35,208 nt of DNA, taken from the IMG/VR virus record IMGVR_UViG_3300044730_001448, positions 1-35,208 of that record. One strand, 5' to 3'. Below the pieces are notes generated by a model. That model searched no databases and was not told the origin of the DNA. It saw nothing but the letters and a program-made list of their open reading frames with translations. This stretch comes from a virus. The translations under genes were made by a program, and so were the position numbers. Positions 19,501 through 28,256 of this stretch are shown here, piece after piece (the first letter of the stretch is position 1; the number at the start of each line of letters is the position of its first letter).

Positions 19501-22500
19501 TCATAAAAATTGGCACGCCTTCATATTTGGCTTCAAAATCATATTTGTTTATGTTTGGTGAATTTGCACCATAATATTTGGCAACTTCGACTTCTTGTCG
19601 AACTGGCGAATAAGTTAGAGCAGGAGGAACATTGACAACATCTAGATCTCTATAGAAGTTTTCACTAAAAGAAAGTATCTCTAAATTGCCAGAAATTGAA
19701 GGATCTGCATAGAATTTAATTATGAAATCATTTCCAGAAATTTCAGCACCAAATGTTCCTATTCCGGAAGTGCTTCCAACTGACAAGAATGGATATTGGA
19801 TTGAATATGAATCACTTCCATTATTAATTGCCATTACCTGATGTAATGCACTCGTTTGTCCAAATCCAACCTTTATTGTTGATTTTGATGATGCAAATAA
19901 AGATTTATCTAGAACTAAAACACTTGTAGATCCTGAAGAAATATTATTAAACTGGGATTGTAAAGTAACTGTCCTCTCACTTCCGTCAGATTGTCCAGAA
20001 AGTTTAAATCTATAAGTGCCTATACCAACTGCAGTTGTGCCAAAACCAACATTTTTAGTTCTGACTGTAATACTTTCTGCTGAAGTATTTGTGTAATTTA
20101 ATGATAAAATACCACCCGAGATAGATGCCCCAAAGGATCCAATAAATCCAGAACTGGTTTCAGTTAAATCATCGTCAAAATAATATTCACTAATGTAAGT
20201 ATTACTGCCATCATGTGTTAAATATATCTCAACATAGTTCATATTAGAACTATCATTATTCAAAATATTAATATTGGAATAAATTGCTGAATATTTTGAA
20301 GAATCTAAACTAAAAATAGATGTTGTTATTCCACTGGAAACAATTTCGTTTGCTGCAACTAAATCTATAAATCCAATTGATTGTGTAGTTTCAATACCAG
20401 ACTTGGAGATGAAAGTATCTTGTAGGATTTTAATATCAAAGTCAGAATTGTTAGTGTCTTCTGGATTAAATCTTAAATAAAAATTTAATGCAGTATCTAC
20501 ATATCCTTCAATATCTGCTATTGCATCTACATTATCTAAAGATGTTAAATGTGCTTTTTGTAAAGTAAAGATATTTTGATCATCATTAATTGTTATAATT
20601 TCATTAAACTGAATTTCATTGGTAAATATGTTACGAGTTTGAACTAAAAATCTATTATAATTGTTTCCAGAATTAATCTGGAATATATTAGAAACCTCAG
20701 ATAATTCATCATTTTCGCTTGAAAATTGTGAACTTATATCATCTATTTTTAAAACTCTATTAGTCTTACATAAGATGTAATCTGTAAGAGAAATATTATT
20801 AAATTTGATAAATTTTGATTTTCCATCTAAAGTATCCACATCAATAACGAAGTCTAAATTATTAATAGTATCTACTCTATTATCACTTTCAAACACATTT
20901 AGGAGGGTTAGTGGAGACTCAGTGGTTCCTATTCCAGACTGAACGCTTTGTAGAATTTGCGTATCAGCAAAATTTTTCATCCCGCTAATGTGCAGCAAAT
21001 TATTAACAGGGGTTACAATTTCTTCCCAAGTTTTAGTACTCTTTACTGAGTATGATAGATTTTGATAGTAATCATTATCTGGTGTTACTTGGAAATTTTC
21101 ATTGAGTTTTCCAGTTTCAAATCTCCAACCAAATTCCTGTAAGTTGAAGTAATCTACATTGTAAACTCCATCAACCACCTTTACCGAATCAATAGTTGCT
21201 TCATTAGAAGATTCTAATCCTCTTATTTTTTCGCCAGCAGAAAGATTATAATTACCAGATACTCTCACAAAATTTTCATCACAACTAACAACAACCAAGT
21301 CTCTAACTATAAATCCATTTCCATTGTCTGATGACAATCCTTCTCCAATTTGGAAAGGTGAGAATTTTTGTATGACTTCAAATTCTGGATAGTTATTAAA
21401 ATTAATTATTGTGGCATAAGATTCCTGAATTGTTTTTGCTATTCCGGGATTTGTAGATAAACCAGAAAGATTAAATTCTAATTTAGCTGGATTAAGATTT
21501 TGGAAATTAGTTACTGTAAAGAACTGATATCCATAATCCGATGAATTAAATCCATCACCAAGAGAACCACTCTTTTGAATTCCCTCAACAAAAATTTTAT
21601 CTCCGGTTGAGAATGGTGCTGATGTAAATCCAGATAGTGGTGTTGTCAAGAAACACGTGACTACACCAGAAGAAGATTGAATCGTATTAATTGAAATTCC
21701 ATTAGAGTTGTTTATTGCCCTAATAGTAACTGGATTGATTGGAAGACCCTTTGGATCATTCTCAACAGTTACTGATACAATAGAGGATCCAGACAAATTC
21801 GCTCTTAATAAACCAGAATCAATTAAATCTCCATTATCAGTATTGACACAAATTAAATCTGGAGCAGAAGTGTAATTTTGACCACCATTTGTTACGTTTA
21901 CACTTTCAATTGTATTAGATGCTGATATGTAAACAAACTTTGGTATTGAAGCAGTTGGTCTCAGAGTTTTGTCGGATGCATATTCAAATCCTTCATTAAT
22001 AATTCTACTTTGTTTAATTTTACCAATCGTCGAGGAAACAGGAACTATGAAAGCTCCAGTTCCATTATCAGAATTGATACGGTCAAACAATGGAAGAGAT
22101 GTATATGAATAACCTCCCGATAGAAGATTTACATCGTGTACTCCACCAACTTCTGTTTGGGAAGATGTTGAGTATTCCAGAATTTCACAATCTTCCTTTT
22201 CATAATATGTATTTTCTGGAATTTGCTTTAAAGATATTGTAAAGGTTGTATTACCAATACTTGTGATGTTATAGTTGCCATTATACAAACTATTTTCAAA
22301 TACTATCTCCGAATAATTTGTAACATCAGTATCGGAAGTGCTAATGTATCCAGATTTTTCTAAATTATAATAAAGTTTTTCTGGAACACCATCAGAATAA
22401 TTTAAAGTTACTGTAGATGTTGAAGACAATCCAATAGTTCCAACTCCAATAACAGAGAGTGAATTAGTGTTTCCTATAGAAACAAATTCTTTTTCAAATT

Positions 22501-25500
22501 TTTGATCATAATAAATTTTAAAGTCATATCCTAGTAACGAAGAATCTGAAAGATTAAAAACTAAATTATTGTTCTTGATAACCTTGATTTGGGGGTTGAC
22601 AAGACTAATTTTTTGAATTCCTGCACCAGTTCCTCCTATCGAAACTGTAGTTGGTGGTGAATTAAAGGAATCAAATAATGTTTCACATAACTTTATAGTA
22701 TTTTCATCAACTCTATACGCAAAATAATTTCCAGTCGTTACTCCTATAGGTAAAGTTCCCAAAGATTCATATAAAACTTTGTCACCTGTTTCTAAATTAT
22801 GTGAATTTACTGTAATGGAATTTGTTGATGTATTAATTCCAGTTGAATTGAAAATTAGTGGATTTACTACTATTTTTTGAGTTAAAGAATCTAACCTAAC
22901 ATTTATTGATGTAGATGTGCCAGTTCCAACTGATAAGTCTGGTTTAACCTTTAAAGATATCTGATCACCAACTTTTAATTGATGTGATGTTGATACTGAA
23001 ACAACAGACGATATCCTATCAATTTTTGCTTTAACCTGAGGTAGATTTGATTCTATAGAGTAATGATAATCATTTGTACCAGAAGACCTGAAAAATAGTC
23101 CACCAGTAGTTGTAAGTCCAACATTGGTTACGATTCCAATGTAATCTTTTGATTTATTGATAATATAAACAATTTCAGAACTTCCACTTAATATATTGAA
23201 TGAAAGACCACTAGATGTATTAGAAACAGATAACGCACCAGATCCAGATGGTTTTCTTAAAATTGCTTGCTGATTAGTTTTAAACGGATGATTTGGTAAA
23301 AATATACTTTGTGTTGGGACAAATGCACTATATGTGGTGATACCAATCTTGTAATTTACATTTATTCCAGATCCGGATGTAGTTCCAACACCAACAGATT
23401 CTGTTGGATTAAAATATATTTTTGAATTATTTTGAGAATCAAAATATTCTGTTGTTTTATTTACGGTGAACGAATCTGGAAGGAAATATACTGGGGTTGT
23501 TTGTGTGTGTGATACGCCAGCACTAGACCTATCTACTCTTAAGATTCCAAAATTTGAATAAACATTTATGATAGAAAAAATTTCATTTTCTATTTGAATA
23601 CTACTTCCAATTGAAATGTTTTCTGGAATAGAAGTTAGATAAATGTCAGTAACTATACCTGTTGAAGCAAAATTTGGTATATCTTTATCAAGAATCGTTG
23701 TATATGTTGTAAGTCCTATTTTGTAGGATCCATTCAAAACAGAAACTTGAGTAGATAGACCTGATATATTAATATTATCTTCGTTTTTAAAATTATGGTA
23801 TGGTGCAATATAAACTTTTACTTGATTTCCACTTTGCCACTCAATAACAGAATTGTTATAAGAATCTACTGCAGTATTAATGTTAACGATGTCTCTTCCA
23901 GTTATTCTAGATACTTCAGCACTAATTCCTCCACCACCACTCTTAGTGTCATCAAAAATTATCGAATCCCCTACTGCATAATTTGATCCAGATTTGACAA
24001 TTTCAAGACCAGATACACTTCCAGAAGATACTGATTGTATTAGTGTTTTTTGTTCTATTATTTCATTTGATTCGGTGATAAAATCATTATCAGCATAACT
24101 ATCGTTTACTTTATATGGTAAAGTATTTCTAAGTAATCTAGAGTTATTGAAATTAAATGATTGACTCAACTCAATGTTTTCTTCTAAATATGGAGACCTA
24201 TACTCATTTCCAATAAAATATGGAAATTTCCCTACAAGTTGCCCATCAATATTAGTTTCTGTGGTGGCAAAGTATGCATACACTCCATCAGGGAAATCTT
24301 TAGTTTTTCCAAATCTACCATTATATTGATCTAAATCTCCGCTACCAGTATATTCATAATCCTCAATAAAATATCCATATGGAAATTCAGTAGTTGATGG
24401 TCTATTTTCTAAAGTAATTAGAGAATATCCTGGTTGTAATTTTTTTACAGGAGAATTGGTATCATTAGGATCTTCATATCCAAAGGATCCATAAATTGGA
24501 TTTCCATCATAAGACCATCCAATAATATCTGAATGTTGTCCAGATAAATCCCCATTATCATTAAAATTGGTTTTTACAATTTGAGAATATCCTATAACTG
24601 CATATTGTAATCCACCATCATGGGTTTCAACTAATACTTCACTTGATGGATTTCTATAAAATTCGTTTTGAACCCCGTATTTGTAAGAATTGTTAAGTGT
24701 GAGACTTCTAACATTTACTTTCAATACCTCGTTTTTACCTACAGGTACAACTTTAATTGTAGTATCTGTTGATGTATATCCTGTTCCAGGATTAACTACT
24801 ACTACATCTGTTATTTTATTATCTGAGATTACAGGTCTAACGATAGCACCTATCCCACTTCCACTAACAACTAAATCTGGAGTGGAGTAGTATTCTAATC
24901 CACCATATAATACTTGTACGTCAGTTATCCTTCCATTTGTAATTGTTGGTCTAAGTTGAGCATTTTTTCCATTCTTAATAATGACCTGGGGTCTTTTATG
25001 AACGTTTAACGTTGTTGTGCCATAGTCGGATCCTTTATTATAAACATAAACCTCTGAAATTTTTCCTCTAATAATGGGAGTTGCATTAATGACTCCTCTA
25101 ACTTGTGTACTACCAAGACCAACTGAAGAATACTCTACGGACAGTGAAATATTTGGATATTTAAATACTTGATATCCACTTCCCGTGGAATTAAACTTAA
25201 CATAATTTTTTCTCTGATAGTTTGATGTATCAGTACCACCTATTCCAGCATTACAGAGTCTGAATGTATCTGAATCTAATTTTAAAATTACGTAGTTATT
25301 GGATGTTGACAACCCAGCAATTGATGCTGTTTCGTAATCATATAAAACAATTTCTCCATCATTAAATCCGTGATTTTTAAAGGTAATTGTATTATTATAC
25401 GTAGATATTCCTGTTTGAGATACTCTTAAAACTCTATTCGCATATCCAGATCCTTTATTAATTACTGAAATTCCTGTAAGTTTATTTTTAGGGTCAGTTT

Positions 25501-28255
25501 TAAACTTTTGAATACCCGAGTTACCTATGGTAGTAAATCCTACAGTATTAATACCAATATTAAAGTCGGAAAGTGATTGGTATAACTCAATTGTTCTATC
25601 ATTTACAACTTTAGTATAATAAGTTGCACCACTTATTAAATTTTTTGATTGATCTAAATTTGATCCATTAAAAGTGCCAACCCCAATAGCAGAATTAAAA
25701 TTTCTATCATATACTATGGGTTGACCATTAACTAAATTATGAGTTGATGCAAATGAAATTCTATCGTTGATAACATCTAACCCACCACCATTGGAAATTG
25801 ATCTTGCATCGAATTCCAATTCTCGTACATATTTTTCAATAATTGGTTCAAAACTTGCTCCAGATCCATTTCCTCCAGTAAGAGCAATTGAAACAATAAC
25901 ATCGATATCAAAATCTTGTGGATCAACAAATATTTTTTCAACAGACCCAACTACTACCGGTTGTATTAGAGCAGAACCATAAGATAATTCTAAAAGTGGA
26001 GGATTAATTACATCAAATTCACTACCACCATTTAAAACGTCAACATTTTCAATTGGACCGTAATAAATTTTATCATTTGTTTTGAAGTTGTATATCTCAA
26101 CTCCATTTCTTAGCATTCCAATTGTGCCAGGAAGAGTCTGATGGGTTTGATTACTTCCCAATTCTGGATTTAATTTAAATTTTTTAAGTATTTTTTGTCC
26201 AGAAATTTTGTTTGATTTTTGAGAATATAATGTAAAATTATGAGTTCCGGTTGGTGTCGATGATTGACCTGCACCAAAATAAACAAAATCTTCACTTCCA
26301 ACAACAGGACCACTCAAGTATAACTTAACTTGCCTTTTATTACTTAATACTTCAACAAAATAACTACCTTCTTCCAACCCATCTATAGGATTACCGTTGG
26401 TCACTGAGTAAAAAACTTTATCTCCAGTTATAAAAGAAACTTCAGTATTAAAATCAATTATTGAATAGGACTCATTGTTAGCATCATATCCACTCAATTC
26501 AAAAACATCATATCCAAAAACATTAATCTGAATTTGATATGATGGTAAGGAATTAGATGCAACATAAAAATGATCTGGTCTTTCAATGTAAACATTTTGT
26601 ACATCAGATATTAATTTATCATTTCCAAAATCAATCGGAACTATTGAAGATACTGCCTTCTTAATATTTCTTCTAACATCATACTTATCTAAAGGATTCA
26701 GTAAAGAAGTATTTGCATTAATAGTGACTACATTGCCCGAAATTGAATTAATACTTATATTTTCAAATCCAGTAACCACAATTTCTGTATTTCTTTTCAA
26801 AATTTCAACAGTATCACCAGTCTTCAAACTTGATGAATCTATATTGGATTTTGTTGTTACTGTATTTCCAACAAAAGAATCAATCTGATATCTTGAACTT
26901 GTGTTATAAATCCAAGAATTTGCAAATATTTCTTTTACAGTATCTCCCTGTTCAATTACCTCTCCAAGGTTTTTTGGATAAATTATATCATTATCTAACA
27001 ACTCATAATTTTCAGTTTCAATATCAAGATCAGATAATACTCCAGTAATTCTAAATTCTACTTTTTTAGTAGTATCTCCATCTTCATATCCATAATATGT
27101 GTCATTTGAGATTAAAAATGACTTTTTAGGTATTGTTAATGAATTTGTAGATTTAACATAACAACCTAAAAATTGATTAACACTTTTGTCAGAATAAAAA
27201 ATTTCTTGGGAACCGTAAAAAATACTTCCCGAATCTGAAAACCCAATGGTAGAGTCAACACTAATGACAGTTACCCCATCTTCTAATGGAGTTACAGTTA
27301 CTTCTTCAATAACTTTAGTGTTTGGTGTAATAGTAAATGTGCCGGTAACATTGGGATATGTATCATCATATCCAACAAAGAAATTGAGTTTATAGTAAGT
27401 TACACCATTTCTAGTAATAGTCTCTACTTCAGATACCGCAGCACTAGTGAACTCATCTGTTGTTTTTTTAATTGTCTGCCCAACCAGTTTTGTTGGATTT
27501 CCAGAAATATTACTTATAATCGCAACATCTCTTCTAATATAACCAGCATCTGATGGTTTAATTAAAAATTTCTCAAGATTAATTACACTTGGTGTTTCCC
27601 CATACAATACATTGAAAAGTATTCTAAAAGATTCGGGAGTTCCTTTAGACTCATATAAAGTTCTTGCCTCTTTTATAAAATTTCCTGCATCAAGATTTTC
27701 AGTAAAATCCAGACCTTCTAGTCCAGGTGTTAGACTAAACTTTATTTTCTTATAAAATTCTTGTAAAAATAAGGAACTTAAATTTTGTACTGAAGATCCT
27801 GATGTATGAGAGACAGCAGAAGATTGACTAAAAACTAATTCTCCATATTGCAAATCTTTATGGTAATTTGTAACGCCACTAAATCCTCTTACACACCCAG
27901 TGAAAGTATTTCCGGATATAGCAGTATATGTAATAATCTCATCATCAATTTTAAAGAGACCATACTTTGCAGGAAAACCTCTAGTGCTTGATACGGAAAT
28001 TGTGGTAGAAGTTGTTGTAATATCATCCTCAAGAGTTGCATATCCAACAACTACTTCTGGAGTAAGATTATCAAGTTCAATGTATTGGTCTAAGTTTTCA
28101 GCAATATCTACAGGACCACCCTGATATTCTTGAGAGATATAATATTGCTTTAAAAATTCAGCAACCTTTGGACTTTCATCTAAGATAAATTCTGGAAGCT
28201 GACTATCAATTATTTGTTGTACTTTTACCCTAGATTCAAAACCCGTTTGTATCAT
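16565..28255 (-). CDS. Giant gp7-position baseplate wedge protein, 3896 aa, with YHYH-type domain
   Basis: 3,896 residues, a third of the window. It lies between gp6 and gp8, the gp7 slot of T4 (gp7 has 1,032 residues). The N-terminus, with V-Q-Q-I-I-D-S-Q-L-P-E-F-I near 12-24 and F-L-K-Q-Y-Y near 34-39, is of the cyanophage type, and a conserved helical part at about 155-245 includes L-Y-E-S-K-G-T-P-E-S-F-R. Near 1235-1355 is a YHYH-like domain: D-G-N-P-I-Y-G-S-F-G-Y, N-G-R-F, F-P-D-G-V-Y-A-Y-F, F-P-Y-F-I-G. Modules with I-D-D-E/I-E-N-E followed by R-G or D-R-S-S and a His occur near 80-130, 1545-1590 and 3060-3110. G-x-G-Y beta repeats recur near 1110-1180 and 3310-3370. A F-I-N-G-V-L-Q-E-P-G-V-S-Y module lies near 3540. 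gp7 identity is by position. Confidence 0.85.
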   Translation of the reverse strand: MIQTGFESRVKVQQIIDSQLPEFILDESPKVAEFLKQYYISQEYQGGPVDIAENLDQYIELDNLTPEVVVGYATLEDDITTTSTTISVSSTRGFPAKYGLFKIDDEIITYTAISGNTFTGCVRGFSGVTNYHKDLQYGELVFSQSSAVSHTSGSSVQNLSSLFLQEFYKKIKFSLTPGLEGLDFTENLDAGNFIKEARTLYESKGTPESFRILFNVLYGETPSVINLEKFLIKPSDAGYIRRDVAIISNISGNPTKLVGQTIKKTTDEFTSAAVSEVETITRNGVTYYKLNFFVGYDDTYPNVTGTFTITPNTKVIEEVTVTPLEDGVTVISVDSTIGFSDSGSIFYGSQEIFYSDKSVNQFLGCYVKSTNSLTIPKKSFLISNDTYYGYEDGDTTKKVEFRITGVLSDLDIETENYELLDNDIIYPKNLGEVIEQGDTVKEIFANSWIYNTSSRYQIDSFVGNTVTTKSNIDSSSLKTGDTVEILKRNTEIVVTGFENISINSISGNVVTINANTSLLNPLDKYDVRRNIKKAVSSIVPIDFGNDKLISDVQNVYIERPDHFYVASNSLPSYQIQINVFGYDVFELSGYDANNESYSIIDFNTEVSFITGDKVFYSVTNGNPIDGLEEGSYFVEVLSNKRQVKLYLSGPVVGSEDFVYFGAGQSSTPTGTHNFTLYSQKSNKISGQKILKKFKLNPELGSNQTHQTLPGTIGMLRNGVEIYNFKTNDKIYYGPIENVDVLNGGSEFDVINPPLLELSYGSALIQPVVVGSVEKIFVDPQDFDIDVIVSIALTGGNGSGASFEPIIEKYVRELEFDARSISNGGGLDVINDRISFASTHNLVNGQPIVYDRNFNSAIGVGTFNGSNLDQSKNLISGATYYTKVVNDRTIELYQSLSDFNIGINTVGFTTIGNSGIQKFKTDPKNKLTGISVINKGSGYANRVLRVSQTGISTYNNTITFKNHGFNDGEIVLYDYETASIAGLSTSNNYVILKLDSDTFRLCNAGIGGTDTSNYQRKNYVKFNSTGSGYQVFKYPNISLSVEYSSVGLGSTQVRGVINATPIIRGKISEVYVYNKGSDYGTTTLNVHKRPQVIIKNGKNAQLRPTITNGRITDVQVLYGGLEYYSTPDLVVSGSGIGAIVRPVISDNKITDVVVVNPGTGYTSTDTTIKVVPVGKNEVLKVNVRSLTLNNSYKYGVQNEFYRNPSSEVLVETHDGGLQYAVIGYSQIVKTNFNDNGDLSGQHSDIIGWSYDGNPIYGSFGYEDPNDTNSPVKKLQPGYSLITLENRPSTTEFPYGYFIEDYEYTGSGDLDQYNGRFGKTKDFPDGVYAYFATTETNIDGQLVGKFPYFIGNEYRSPYLEENIELSQSFNFNNSRLLRNTLPYKVNDSYADNDFITESNEIIEQKTLIQSVSSGSVSGLEIVKSGSNYAVGDSIIFDDTKSGGGGISAEVSRITGRDIVNINTAVDSYNNSVIEWQSGNQVKVYIAPYHNFKNEDNINISGLSTQVSVLNGSYKIGLTTYTTILDKDIPNFASTGIVTDIYLTSIPENISIGSSIQIENEIFSIINVYSNFGILRVDRSSAGVSHTQTTPVYFLPDSFTVNKTTEYFDSQNNSKIYFNPTESVGVGTTSGSGINVNYKIGITTYSAFVPTQSIFLPNHPFKTNQQAILRKPSGSGALSVSNTSSGLSFNILSGSSEIVYIINKSKDYIGIVTNVGLTTTGGLFFRSSGTNDYHYSIESNLPQVKAKIDRISSVVSVSTSHQLKVGDQISLKVKPDLSVGTGTSTSINVRLDSLTQKIVVNPLIFNSTGINTSTNSITVNSHNLETGDKVLYESLGTLPIGVTTGNYFAYRVDENTIKLCETLFDSFNSPPTTVSIGGTGAGIQKISLVNPQIKVIKNNNLVFNLSDSSLLGYDFKIYYDQKFEKEFVSIGNTNSLSVIGVGTIGLSSTSTVTLNYSDGVPEKLYYNLEKSGYISTSDTDVTNYSEIVFENSLYNGNYNITSIGNTTFTISLKQIPENTYYEKEDCEILEYSTSSQTEVGGVHDVNLLSGGYSYTSLPLFDRINSDNGTGAFIVPVSSTIGKIKQSRIINEGFEYASDKTLRPTASIPKFVYISASNTIESVNVTNGGQNYTSAPDLICVNTDNGDLIDSGLLRANLSGSSIVSVTVENDPKGLPINPVTIRAINNSNGISINTIQSSSGVVTCFLTTPLSGFTSAPFSTGDKIFVEGIQKSGSLGDGFNSSDYGYQFFTVTNFQNLNPAKLEFNLSGLSTNPGIAKTIQESYATIINFNNYPEFEVIQKFSPFQIGEGLSSDNGNGFIVRDLVVVSCDENFVRVSGNYNLSAGEKIRGLESSNEATIDSVKVVDGVYNVDYFNLQEFGWRFETGKLNENFQVTPDNDYYQNLSYSVKSTKTWEEIVTPVNNLLHISGMKNFADTQILQSVQSGIGTTESPLTLLNVFESDNRVDTINNLDFVIDVDTLDGKSKFIKFNNISLTDYILCKTNRVLKIDDISSQFSSENDELSEVSNIFQINSGNNYNRFLVQTRNIFTNEIQFNEIITINDDQNIFTLQKAHLTSLDNVDAIADIEGYVDTALNFYLRFNPEDTNNSDFDIKILQDTFISKSGIETTQSIGFIDLVAANEIVSSGITTSIFSLDSSKYSAIYSNINILNNDSSNMNYVEIYLTHDGSNTYISEYYFDDDLTETSSGFIGSFGASISGGILSLNYTNTSAESITVRTKNVGFGTTAVGIGTYRFKLSGQSDGSERTVTLQSQFNNISSGSTSVLVLDKSLFASSKSTIKVGFGQTSALHQVMAINNGSDSYSIQYPFLSVGSTSGIGTFGAEISGNDFIIKFYADPSISGNLEILSFSENFYRDLDVVNVPPALTYSPVRQEVEVAKYYGANSPNINKYDFEAKYEGVPIFMKTFNPSDSDVLNPVTGVFTIANHFFNTGEQLIYTPKSTFIGIGTSAMGIGATANYVGVITTILPSVVYAIKDSNDTFRISTREEYATQGIGVTFTSVGLGNAHQLEMYKKNEKSIISINDIVQSPLAYSNITHTLSGNGGQIGTASTIFALSGISSITPTDIIKIDDEYVRVENVGLGITNTGPITFTGSISLVEVTRGFVGSTAGLHTDSSIARVYRGSYNISENKIFFTEAPRGNSLDLVGPSESNLPRERASFSGRVFLREDYTTNRVYDDISNQFTGIGQTFILTSQGINTVGLGTSGGNGIVFINNIFQSPTTFNNSSNNYLISENSGITSITFSGITSSNSSIFTSDYDVNQNQLPRGGVIVSLGSTGGLGIAPLVGASVTAVVGAGGSIVAIGIGTMDIIGSGYRNPVSVAVTESGHIGTGAVITANVGAGGTLSFNIVNPGAGYTNPTINVSSPSYENLPVTGVSRLGIGNTTDTGIGLLLNIEVGASSTTTGIGSTLFEVKNFNITRNGYSFRVGDVFKPVGLVTAKGLSSPISEFELTVLDVFTDSFSSWQFGELDYIDSVKAYQDGIRTRFPLFYNSELVSFEIDENDPDSQLIDLDSVILIFINGVLQEPGVSYQFSGGTSFTFSVAPEPEDNIAIFFYRGTRDEDTIQINAIETVKVGDTVQIFSNNANIQNTITQDKRIIYDVSSSDKIETNLYTGLGVDETNNKPIYWTKQKTDLILNGEIVYKSRDSLESQIYPTANIIGDFSNSTNQIFVDDSSLFNYENESPISFDAFILSNDSSEQYEIITNISDVEGYDVSIIGIETATGIGAPLALKFTLDRDPFSFPDLQVGYPVYISETTVGQGVTSINTTNTDTISISTSFLNNIYQIHAINSTLGIITCNIASNTSIVGIATTGTLEYPVGRLSWGRLSGFSRSNNPISIGVTGYTSSIGITTLGYNSGLSTYPIIQRRGYGLRSNGSLKKDL

Positions 28256-28256
28256 A

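Noticed and set aside
16565-28255. CRISPR-like or short-spaced repeats in the giant gene
   Set aside because: The recurrence is of coding motifs with variable spacing and divergence, not of identical repeats with unique spacers.
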